From assembly GCF_019799925.1 (NCBI RefSeq), contig NZ_JABGCG010000006.1:124001-188000 (forward strand): a stretch of DNA of 64,000 nucleotides, written 5' to 3'. The position numbers and the translations under genes are program-made. Below, piece after piece: positions 43,451 through 51,418 of this stretch. This stretch comes from Blastococcus sp. CPCC 205250. Its GTDB lineage: Bacteria > Actinomycetota > Actinomycetes > Mycobacteriales > Geodermatophilaceae. The notes under the pieces are model-generated. The model saw only the letters and a list, made by a program, of their open reading frames with translations, had not been told where the DNA came from and made no database searches. Every line of letters starts with the position of its first letter. Position 1 is the first letter of the stretch.

Positions 43451-44416
43451 ATGCGGGCACGTGTCGTCGGGCTGACGCTGGTCGGTCTCGGGGGCTGTGC
43501 GCTGGCCGTCGCCCTGCTGGTGCGCACCTGGCTCGCGCCGTCCCCGCAGGAGCTGGCCCTGGACGACTCCTTCGAGACGGTGGTCGTCGGTGAGGCGACC
43601 TACCTCGACCCCGCCGACCTCGTCGAGCGCACCGGCACCGAGGTCTCGCTGTCGGTCCGCGTCCGCGGCGACGCCGCCTCCGGGGACGCCGGCGACGACA
43701 CCGCCGTCTGGGTCTCCGAGGCGACCGCGAGCGACGCGGACGGCACGCTGATCTCGACCAGCACCACCGTCGCCTGCCTGGACCGCCGCAGCGCGCAGTC
43801 CGTGGCCTGCGCCGCGCAGTCCGTCGACGGCGAGCCCGCCGACCTCGCGGGGTTGACCGTGGCGTTCCCACCCGACACGCAGCCGCGCGACCACCCCCTG
43901 TGGGACGCCACCGTGCGCCAGGAGCTCCCGGCCCGGTACGCGGGCACCGAGGAGGTGCGCGGCCTGGCGGTGTACCGCTTCGAGCAGGAGGTCCCCGAGC
44001 AGGTGGTCGACACGGTCACCGTGCCGGGCACGCTGTTCGGCGGGGACGACGGGACGCTGCCGGCCGAGGTCGTGCACAGCAGCACCCGGACCCTCCTCGT
44101 CGAGCCGGTCAGCGGCGTCGTCGTCAGCGCCGAGGAGGCGCCGCGCACCGTGCTGCGCGACGCCGGGGGGCGGCCGGGCCCGGTCCTGCTCGCCGGCTCG
44201 TTCCGCTCCTCCGACGCCTCCGAGGCCGATGGCGCCGCCCGCGCGCAGGAGGTCCTGGACCGGGTCTCCCTGACCGGCACGGTGCTGCCCTGGTCCCTCG
44301 GCGGCACCGGCGTGGCGCTCACCGCCCTCGGTGTCGTGCTCGTGGCCCGCAGCCGGCCGGCGACCGCCCCGCAGGTGGAGGACGAGCCCGTGCGGGTGCC
44401 CGTCCCCGCCGCCTGA
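43451..44416 (+). CDS. DUF3068 (PorA-family) membrane protein, copy 3
   Basis: 321 residues with the same layout as the copy at 33472: an N-terminal helix (MRARVVGLTLVGLGGCALAV), an extracytoplasmic domain with DSFETVVVGEATYLDPADLVERTG, YRFEQEVPEQVVDTV and LVEPVSGVVVSAEE, and a C-terminal helix (SLGGTGVALTALGVVLVAR). The two intact copies are clearly homologous throughout but have diverged more than aftD copies 1 and 2 have. The stop is 22 bp before aftD copy 3. The protein probably works with AftD, because the pair recurs as a unit. Confidence 0.87.
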   Translation: MRARVVGLTLVGLGGCALAVALLVRTWLAPSPQELALDDSFETVVVGEATYLDPADLVERTGTEVSLSVRVRGDAASGDAGDDTAVWVSEATASDADGTLISTSTTVACLDRRSAQSVACAAQSVDGEPADLAGLTVAFPPDTQPRDHPLWDATVRQELPARYAGTEEVRGLAVYRFEQEVPEQVVDTVTVPGTLFGGDDGTLPAEVVHSSTRTLLVEPVSGVVVSAEEAPRTVLRDAGGRPGPVLLAGSFRSSDASEADGAARAQEVLDRVSLTGTVLPWSLGGTGVALTALGVVLVARSRPATAPQVEDEPVRVPVPAA

Positions 44417-44438
44417 GCCGGGCGGGACGAGCACCTCC

Positions 44439-47400
44439 ATGGCGACGATGGTCACCGGCGCGCCCGCCGGACCGGCGCCGGCCGACGCGCCGGCCCCGCC
44501 CGCTCCCCGGGTCCCGCTCCGCAGCCGGGTGGCCGGCCTCCTGGCCCGCGGCCGGCTGCTGCTGGTGTGCCTGGGGTTCGTGGTGCTGGCGCTGCTCCAG
44601 GCCCCGGGGCGGATCGTCGGTGACACGAAGCTCGACCTCGTCGAGGACCCGCTCGGGTTCCTGACCCGGGCCCTCACGCTGTGGGAGCCGCTCGGGTCCG
44701 CCGGCCAGGTGCAGAACCAGGCCTACGGCTACTTCTTCCCGATGGGGCCCTTCTTCGCCCTCGGCGACCTGGCCGGGCTGCCCCCGTGGGTCGTGCAGCG
44801 CCTGTGGTGGGCGCTGCTGATGAGCGTGGCGCTCCTCGGGGTCGTGGCCCTCGCGCGGCGGCTGCACATCGGCACCCCGGCGACGGCCCTCGTCGCCGGC
44901 ATCGCCTATGCCCTGTCGGCCCGCATGCTCACCGCGATGGGGGAGACCTCCGTCGAGCTGCTGCCCATGGCGCTGGCTCCGTGGGTGGTCGTCCCGCTGG
45001 CCGGTGTGGCCCGGCACGGCTCCGCGCGCCGGGCGGCGATGCTGTCGGGGCTGGCCGTGTTCTGCGTGGGCGGGGTCAACGCCGTGGCCACCGCCGCGGT
45101 GCTGCCGCTGGCCGTGCTGTTCCTGCTCACCCGGCCGGCCGGGCCGCTGCGCCGCCGGCTCGTCGTCTGGTGGGTCGTGGCCGTCGGCCTGGCGACGGCG
45201 TGGTGGGCCGGGCTGCTCCTGCTGCTGGGCCGCTTCAGCCCGCCGTTCCTCTTCTACATCGAGAACGCGCAGGCCACGACCGGTCCGACCGACGTCCTCA
45301 GCGTGCTCCGCGGGACCTCCCACTGGATCGCCGAGTTCGCCACCCCCGGCGGTCCCACGTGGCCCGCGGGCTGGTCACTGGTGCACGACGCCCTGCCGGT
45401 CGCCGGCACGGTCGTCCTCGCGGCGGCGGGCCTGGCCGCGCTGTGCCGCCGCGACCTGCCCGAGCGCCTCTGGCTCGTCCTCGGCCTGCTGGCCGGCGTC
45501 GGCCTGGTGTCGCTGGGCCACCTCGCCGCGGTCGACGGGCTGTGGGCCGGACCGCTGCACGACGCCCTCGACGGCGCGCTCGCCCCGCTGCGCAACGTGC
45601 ACAAGTTCGACCCGGTGCTGCGGCTGCCCCTGGCCCTCGGGCTGGCGCACCTGCTCGCCGTCCTGGTCCGCCGGGCCCGCGGGCGCTCCGCCGCCCCGGC
45701 GGCGCCCCGGCGGCCGGGCGCGGCGCCGCGGACCGCCCGCACCGCCGCCCGCACCGCCGCCCGCACCGCCTCCCGCGCCGTGCTCGGCGTGGTCGTCGTG
45801 GCGCTGGTCGCCGCCGTCTCGCCGGCCCTGGCCGGCCGGCTGGCACCCCCCGCCGGGTTTTCCGAGGTGCCCGGCTACTGGCGGGAGACCGCCGACTTCC
45901 TCGCGGCCGAGGCGCCCACCGGGCGGGCGCTGCTCGTGCCGGGGTCGTCGTTCGGCACCTACCAGTGGGGCGGCGCCAACGACGAGGTGTTCCAGCCGCT
46001 GGCCGAGTCTGCGTGGGACGTCCGCAGCTCGATCCCGCTGAGCCCCGAGGGCCACATCCGCGTGCTCGACGCCATCGAGGAGCGGCTGGCGCTCGGCGAG
46101 GGCTCGGCGGGCCTGACCCGCTACCTCGCCCGCGCCGGGATCTCGCACCTGGTGCTGCGCAACGACCTGGACACCGGGGACGCTCGGTCGACCCGGTCGG
46201 TCCTGGTCCGCCAGGCGCTGCGCGAGTCGCCCGGCATCACGCCGGTGGCGTCCTTCGGCCCCGTGGGCACCTCGGCCGCCGTCGCCGACGGGCTGGTCTA
46301 CGACGCCGGGCTGGACGAGCCGGCGCCGGCGATCGAGGTCTTCGCGGTGGCCGACGTCGTGCCGCGCGCCTGGACGGCGCCGCTGTCGGAGTCGGTGACC
46401 GTGCTCGGCGGCCCGGAGGCGGTGCTCGCGCTCGAGGACCGCGACCTGGTCACCGGCCGGCCGACCGTGATGGCCGGGAGCACCGACGCCGGCGGCCCGC
46501 CGATGGTCACCGACGCGCTGCTGCGCCGGGAGCGCACCTTCGGCCGGCTCGACGGCGCGACCTCCGCCGGCCTCACCGTCGACGACCCGCTGCGCCTGGA
46601 GGCCCCGGTGCGCGACTACGTCGTCCCCGCCGCGGCCTCGGCCGAGAGCGTCGTGCACTACGTGGGCGGCACCCCCACCGCGTCGAGCTCGGCGTCGGAC
46701 CCCGACGGCTTCGTCGCCACCCGGATGGACACCCAGCCGTGGTCGGCGGTCGACGGCGACCCGACCACCGCCTGGCGGCCCGCGCCGTGGCAGGAGTCCG
46801 CGGAGCCCCCGTGGTGGCGGCTGACCACCGACCAGCAGTTCACCGCCTCCACCGTCGTCGTCTCCCTCGGCGTGGAGCCGGGCGTCGCCCGGCCGGCCGA
46901 GCTGCGGCTGACCACCGACGCCGGCTCGGTCGTCGTCCCGGTGGCCGACACCGGCGACGAGCAGACCCTGGCGATGCCGCCGGGGCTCACCTCGACGCTC
47001 ACCATCGCCCCCACGACGCCCGACCACCCGGAGGCGCTGGCCCTCGCCGACGTGCGGATCCCCGGGGTGAGCGTGCAGCGCTCCGTGCTCGTCCCCCCGT
47101 CGGCCGAGCCGGTCACCGCCTACGCCTTCGACGCCGAGCGCGGCCGCACCGGCTGCGTCGTCGACGCCTCGGGTGCGCCGCTGTGCGCCGGGGCCCTGGT
47201 CACCGGCTCCGAGGAGCCGGTGTGGCTGGACCGGACGTTCACCGTGGCCGACTGGGCCGACTACGACATCCGGGCGAGCGCCGTGGCCCGGCCCGGCGCG
47301 GCGCTGGACGAGCTCCTCACGCAGGTCCGCGGCACCCTGCCGGTGACCGCCAGCAGCTCGGCGGTCGACGACCCGCGGGGCAGCGCCGTCGCGGCCGTCG

Positions 47401-48695
47401 ACGGCGACCCGGCGACGGCGTGGGTGGCCGCGGGCGACGACCGGCGGCCCAGCCTCACCCTCACGTTCCCCGAGGTCCGCACGATCGGCTCGCTGCGGGT
47501 GGGGATGACCCCCGGGCTGGCCGCGGCGGTGCCGACGGCGGTCACGGTCGACGACGGCGGCGGCCTGTCCCGCACCCTGCGGCTGGCCGACGACGGCACG
47601 GCCACCTTCGCGCCGCTGGTCACCGACCGGCTGACCGTGACCTTCGACCTGCCCGAGGAGCTGCGGTCGGTCGACCCCGCCACCCGCTGGGAGCAGGCGC
47701 TCGGGGTGGGCGTCAGCGAGCTGGAGGTCGGCGGGCCCAACGAGGCCACCGACCCGGCGACGCAGGTCTTCCTGTCCTGCGCGTCGGAGGCCGGGCCCAC
47801 CATCCGGGTGGACGCGGCGGTCATCCGGACCGAGGTGAACACCACGGTGGGCGCGCTGCTGGCCGGCGACCCGCTGCGGATCAAGCCGTGCGACGCCATC
47901 CCGGCCCTGCGGCTGCCCCCGGGCGAGCACCGGGTCCTGGCGCGCAGCAGCGAGGCCTTCGCCGTGGACTCGGTCACCCTCACCCGCTTCGGCCGCACGT
48001 TCAAGGAGGGCGACGGCGTCCGGGAGCCGGCCCAGGTGGAGCGCTGGGACGCCGAGCACCGCGTCGTCGAGGTCGCCGAGCGCAGCGAGCCGACGCTGCT
48101 GGTGGTGCCGGAGAACACCAACCCCGGCTGGACGGCGCAGCTGGACGGGGAGCGGCTCGAGGCGGTCACCGTCGACGGGTGGCAGCAGGGCTACGTCCTG
48201 CCGGCCGGCCCGGCGGGGACCGTCCGGCTGGACTTCCCGCCGGGGGCGGACTACCGGCAGGTGCTGACCGGCGGCGCCGCGGCCGTGCTGGTCCTCGTCG
48301 TGCTGGCGGTGCTGCCCGTGCGGTGGCCGGTGCGGGGCGTCCCGCGCCGCCGCGGCCGGGTGCTCACCGGCGTCTCCGCGGCGCTGGCCGGGGCCGCGGT
48401 GGTCGTGGCCGTGGCCGTCGGCTCGGCGCTGGTCGGCGGCGTGTTCGCGGTGGCGGCGGTCGCCGGGCTGTGGCTGCTCGCCCAGTGCAGCGGCTCGCGC
48501 CGGTCGGCCGTGCTCGGGACGGTCGCGGTCGGCGCGCTGCTCGCGGCCGGGGCGATGCTGGTCGCCGACCCGGACGGGACCGGGACCGCCCGGCAGGTGG
48601 CGGCGCTCCTGGCCGTGTCCGCGGTCGTGGCCGGTGTGCTCCCCGGGGTGCCGGTGCGAAGGCTCGTCGGGGGCACCGGTGCGCGGGCGCGGTGA
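44439..48695 (+). CDS. aftD: AftD-type arabinofuranosyltransferase, copy 3
   Basis: 1,418 residues with the same architecture as copies 1 and 2 but more diverged: the loop reads VGDTKLDLVEDPLGFL, so the three acidic positions are kept. Helices run to about residue 460; the linker before the periplasmic part carries a tandem ARTA repeat (12-bp DNA units at 45738-45773). The periplasmic domains include the SSSASDPDGF and DPRGSAVAAVDGDPATAW carbohydrate-binding segments, and four C-terminal helices follow. It forms a cassette with DUF3068 copy 3 upstream and the lipoprotein gene 28 bp downstream. It may be the ancestral copy, with copies 1 and 2 from a later duplication. Confidence 0.92.
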   Translation: MATMVTGAPAGPAPADAPAPPAPRVPLRSRVAGLLARGRLLLVCLGFVVLALLQAPGRIVGDTKLDLVEDPLGFLTRALTLWEPLGSAGQVQNQAYGYFFPMGPFFALGDLAGLPPWVVQRLWWALLMSVALLGVVALARRLHIGTPATALVAGIAYALSARMLTAMGETSVELLPMALAPWVVVPLAGVARHGSARRAAMLSGLAVFCVGGVNAVATAAVLPLAVLFLLTRPAGPLRRRLVVWWVVAVGLATAWWAGLLLLLGRFSPPFLFYIENAQATTGPTDVLSVLRGTSHWIAEFATPGGPTWPAGWSLVHDALPVAGTVVLAAAGLAALCRRDLPERLWLVLGLLAGVGLVSLGHLAAVDGLWAGPLHDALDGALAPLRNVHKFDPVLRLPLALGLAHLLAVLVRRARGRSAAPAAPRRPGAAPRTARTAARTAARTASRAVLGVVVVALVAAVSPALAGRLAPPAGFSEVPGYWRETADFLAAEAPTGRALLVPGSSFGTYQWGGANDEVFQPLAESAWDVRSSIPLSPEGHIRVLDAIEERLALGEGSAGLTRYLARAGISHLVLRNDLDTGDARSTRSVLVRQALRESPGITPVASFGPVGTSAAVADGLVYDAGLDEPAPAIEVFAVADVVPRAWTAPLSESVTVLGGPEAVLALEDRDLVTGRPTVMAGSTDAGGPPMVTDALLRRERTFGRLDGATSAGLTVDDPLRLEAPVRDYVVPAAASAESVVHYVGGTPTASSSASDPDGFVATRMDTQPWSAVDGDPTTAWRPAPWQESAEPPWWRLTTDQQFTASTVVVSLGVEPGVARPAELRLTTDAGSVVVPVADTGDEQTLAMPPGLTSTLTIAPTTPDHPEALALADVRIPGVSVQRSVLVPPSAEPVTAYAFDAERGRTGCVVDASGAPLCAGALVTGSEEPVWLDRTFTVADWADYDIRASAVARPGAALDELLTQVRGTLPVTASSSAVDDPRGSAVAAVDGDPATAWVAAGDDRRPSLTLTFPEVRTIGSLRVGMTPGLAAAVPTAVTVDDGGGLSRTLRLADDGTATFAPLVTDRLTVTFDLPEELRSVDPATRWEQALGVGVSELEVGGPNEATDPATQVFLSCASEAGPTIRVDAAVIRTEVNTTVGALLAGDPLRIKPCDAIPALRLPPGEHRVLARSSEAFAVDSVTLTRFGRTFKEGDGVREPAQVERWDAEHRVVEVAERSEPTLLVVPENTNPGWTAQLDGERLEAVTVDGWQQGYVLPAGPAGTVRLDFPPGADYRQVLTGGAAAVLVLVVLAVLPVRWPVRGVPRRRGRVLTGVSAALAGAAVVVAVAVGSALVGGVFAVAAVAGLWLLAQCSGSRRSAVLGTVAVGALLAAGAMLVADPDGTGTARQVAALLAVSAVVAGVLPGVPVRRLVGGTGARAR
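45738..45773 (+). repeat. Three 12-bp tandem repeats inside aftD copy 3
   Basis: Units of CGCACCGCCGCC follow one another (the third has a TCC ending), encoding ARTA-type repeats in the hydrophilic linker before the periplasmic domain. Copies 1 and 2 lack it. Confidence 0.85.
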
Positions 48696-48723
48696 GGATC
48701 GCGTGATCAGGCACCATGGGGGC

Positions 48724-49962
48724 GTGTCCCGCCGCCGTGCCGCCCTCCTGCCCGTCGTGGGCCTGGTGCTGGCCGGCTGCCTGCGGCTGGAGGCACCACA
48801 GGCCGAGGAGGTGTCGGGCGAGCCCACCGCGCCCCTGGTCGCGGTGTCGCCGGCCGCGACCGCGGCCACGGCCCGCCTGGAGCCGGACTGCCCGGCGCCC
48901 GAGCCGGGGGAGACGCTCACCGCCGACGACTTCAACGAGGCCTTCGAGGAGCTCACCCTGCCCTACTGGCAGTCGGCGGACCTCGGGGCCAGCGCGGTGC
49001 TCAGCGACGGCCGGGTCGTCTGGATGTGGGGTGACACGATCCGCGCCGAGGAGGTCCTGCCGGAGCTGCCGCGCATGGTCGACAACTCCATGCTCGTCAC
49101 GTCGGGCACCTGCATCTCCCAGCTGCTCACCGAGGAGCTCGGCCCGGTCCTGCCGCTGGACCCGAACCGGCTGACCGTGTGGCCGATGTCGGTACAGCGA
49201 CTGGAACCGGGGCCCGAGGAGGCGGCCGACGTCACCGACGTCGTCGTGGTCTTCTGCTCGCGGGTGCAGCGCGGCGACCGGATGTGGGACTTCGTCGTCA
49301 GGGGCACGACGGTGGCGGTCTACACCGTCGGCGCCGACGGCGTGCCGCGGCTGGCCCGCGCCGCGCAGCTGACGCCGGACTCGGCCGACCTCGACTCCAT
49401 CCACTGGGGCGCGGCCTCGGTCCTCGACGGCGACTGGATGTACCTCTACGGCACCCGCAGCACCGGCGAGGCCTACGTCTACGGGCACGAGCTCTACGTC
49501 TCCCGGCTGCCCGCCGACGACCTGATGGACGGCTCGGCGATGGAGTACTGGGACGGCACGTCCTGGCAGGCCGACCGCTCCCGCGCCGCTCCCGTCCTGG
49601 GGGCCGTCGAGGGCGTCTCGCAGACGCTGTCGGTGGACCGGGTCGACGGGCGGTGGTTCGCCTACTCCAAGATCGGCGGGGACATCGAGGACGTCGCGGC
49701 GCTCTGGGTCTCCGACTCGCCCACCGGCCCCTTCACGGTGCAGCCGGTGCTGGAGTCCCCCGGCGGGCTGCCCGCGGCCGGCCAGGACCCGGACAGCGAC
49801 GAGGTCGGGTACCTGCAGTACACGCCGCTGGCCCATGCCGAGGTGCCGACCGGCCCCGGCTCCCTGCTCGTCTCGGTGTCCCGGAACGTCACCGACTACG
49901 AGCTGCTGCTCGACCGGCCGCAGGTCGGCCGGCCCCTGTTCGCCGAGGTGCCCCGCCCCTGA
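48724..49962 (+). CDS. Predicted lipoprotein with beta-propeller-like domain
   Basis: 412 residues from a GTG. The N-terminus is a lipoprotein signal peptide (RRRAALLPVVGLVLAGC) with lipobox LAGC and the acylated cysteine at about position 19. The mature part shows the blade motifs SADLGASAVLSDGR, DNSMLV, VWPMSVQRL, WGAASVLDGDWMYLYGT, MEYWDG, GVSQTLSV, PTGPF and YTPLAH, as in the paralogue at 17721-18857. DUF4185/DUF5005-like five-bladed propellers are the closest resemblance. It follows aftD copy 3 by 28 bp and is followed by a hairpin, so it is likely the last gene of the wall-glycan transcription unit. A glycan-binding or glycan-trimming role at the outer face is inference. Confidence 0.8.
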   Translation: MSRRRAALLPVVGLVLAGCLRLEAPQAEEVSGEPTAPLVAVSPAATAATARLEPDCPAPEPGETLTADDFNEAFEELTLPYWQSADLGASAVLSDGRVVWMWGDTIRAEEVLPELPRMVDNSMLVTSGTCISQLLTEELGPVLPLDPNRLTVWPMSVQRLEPGPEEAADVTDVVVVFCSRVQRGDRMWDFVVRGTTVAVYTVGADGVPRLARAAQLTPDSADLDSIHWGAASVLDGDWMYLYGTRSTGEAYVYGHELYVSRLPADDLMDGSAMEYWDGTSWQADRSRAAPVLGAVEGVSQTLSVDRVDGRWFAYSKIGGDIEDVAALWVSDSPTGPFTVQPVLESPGGLPAAGQDPDSDEVGYLQYTPLAHAEVPTGPGSLLVSVSRNVTDYELLLDRPQVGRPLFAEVPRP

Positions 49963-49963
49963 C

Positions 49964-49985
49964 GGGCCGGTGCTCGCACCGGCCC
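49964..49985 (+). terminator. Hairpin after the lipoprotein gene
   Basis: GGGCCGGTGC and GCACCGGCCC pair perfectly across TC, immediately after the stop. It probably marks the end of the aftD block. Confidence 0.6.
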
Positions 49986-50056
49986 ACCGGGGTCCGGGTG
50001 GGCGAGGTCACCGCTCCCGGCGGAAGATCCGGGGGGTGGCCGGTGTCTCCCCTGGG

Positions 50057-51361
50057 GTGAGCGCTCCGCCGGCCCTGCGCGCCTACGCCGTGTGGCTGGT
50101 GGCCCTGGTCGCCTACGTGGTGGCGGTCTTCCACCGCGCCTCGCTCGGGGTGGCCGGGCCGGAGGCGCAGGAGCGGTTCTCCGCCGGGGCCTCGGCGATC
50201 TCCCTGTTCGTGGTGGTCCAGCTGGCCGTCTACGCCGGCATGCAGGTGCCCGTCGGGGTCGCCCTCGACCGGTTCGGCGCCCGGCGGCTGATCGTCGCCG
50301 GCGGCGTGACGATGGCCGCCGGTCAGCTGGTGCTCGCCGTGGCGACCGACGTGCCGACCGCCGTCGCGGCGCGCGTCCTGGTCGGCGCGGGCGACGCCAT
50401 GACCTTCATCAGCGTGCTGCGCGTGGTCGGCGCGTGGTTCACCGGCCGCACGGTGCCGGTGGTCACCCAGCTGACCGGCATCCTCGGGCAACTGGGACAG
50501 GTGGTGGCCGCGTCCCCGCTGGTGGCGCTGCTGCACGGGGTGGGCTGGCGCGACACCTTCCTCGGCGCGGCCGCCGCCGGCGTGCTCGTCGCGGTGCTGG
50601 TGCTGGCCACCCTGCGCGACGCCCCCGCGGGGGTGACCCGCCCGGCCGCGCCGGGCCTGGCCGCGGTCCGGGAGGGTCTGCGCGCCACCTGGCGGGAGTC
50701 CGGCACCCGGATCGGGCTCTACACCCACCTGGTCACCCAGTTCTCCGGCACGGTCTTCGCGCTGCTGTGGGGCTATCCCTTCCTCACCGTCGGCGAGGGC
50801 CTGGCGCCGGGCGAGGCCGCGGCCCTGCTCACCCTGCTGGTCCTCGTCGGCATGGTCGTGGGGCCGGTCCTCGGCCGGCTGTGCGGCCGCTGGCCGCTGC
50901 GCCGCTCCACCCTCGTCTTCGCCATCCTCCTCGCCACGGTCGCCGTGTGGACCGTCGTGCTGCTCTGGCCCGGGCGGGCGCCGGTGCCGCTGCTCGTCGT
51001 CCTCGTCGTCGTGCTCGGCACCAACGGGCCGGGGTCGATGATCGGCTTCGACTTCGCCCGCACCTGGAACCCGGTCGAGCGGCAGGGCAGCGCCAGCGGG
51101 GTGGTCAACGTCGGCGGGTTCGTCGCCTCGCTGCTCACCATCCTGGCCATCGGCGCGGTCCTGGACCTGCTCACGCCGGGCAGCTCGACGGCCTACGACC
51201 GGGACGCCTTCCGGGCCGCCTTCGCCGTCCAGTACGTGTTCTGGGTGCTCGGGGCGGTGGGGGTCGTCCGCCACCGCCGCCTGCTGCGCGCCCGGCTCGC
51301 ACGCGACGGCGTCGTGCTGACCCCCCTGCGCATCGCGGTGGCCAGCCGGTTCCGCCGCTGA
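50057..51361 (+). CDS. MFS transporter
   Basis: 434 residues with 12 predicted helices. The loop 2-3 signature reads ALDRFGARRLIVAGG, and the family-typical GAGDAMTFISVLRVVGAWF and GTNGPGSMIGFDFARTWNP segments resemble those of NarK/UhpC-like MFS porters. The substrate cannot be named. I took the GTG beginning VSAPPALRAY as the start; a GTG 21 bp upstream is also possible. It precedes the gluconate genes by 57 bp but is not known to belong to that pathway. Confidence 0.88.
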   Translation: MSAPPALRAYAVWLVALVAYVVAVFHRASLGVAGPEAQERFSAGASAISLFVVVQLAVYAGMQVPVGVALDRFGARRLIVAGGVTMAAGQLVLAVATDVPTAVAARVLVGAGDAMTFISVLRVVGAWFTGRTVPVVTQLTGILGQLGQVVAASPLVALLHGVGWRDTFLGAAAAGVLVAVLVLATLRDAPAGVTRPAAPGLAAVREGLRATWRESGTRIGLYTHLVTQFSGTVFALLWGYPFLTVGEGLAPGEAAALLTLLVLVGMVVGPVLGRLCGRWPLRRSTLVFAILLATVAVWTVVLLWPGRAPVPLLVVLVVVLGTNGPGSMIGFDFARTWNPVERQGSASGVVNVGGFVASLLTILAIGAVLDLLTPGSSTAYDRDAFRAAFAVQYVFWVLGAVGVVRHRRLLRARLARDGVVLTPLRIAVASRFRR

Positions 51362-51418
51362 CCCGGTCGCGCCCGCGCCGTCGGCCCACCATGATCGCGG
51401 TGACGACGGGAGGACCGC

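Noticed and set aside
40706..44677. Minus-strand open frame of 1,323 codons across aftD copy 2 and DUF3068 copy 3
   Set aside because: It spans two recognised plus-strand genes and an intergenic promoter, and has no recognisable domain.
45738..45773. CRISPR-like short repeats
   Set aside because: The 12-bp units are contiguous, without spacers, and keep the aftD frame, so they are a coding slippage repeat.
45375..48956. Minus-strand open frame of 1,193 codons opposite aftD copy 3
   Set aside because: Composition and lack of motifs identify it as a shadow frame; the plus strand has the recognised AftD protein.
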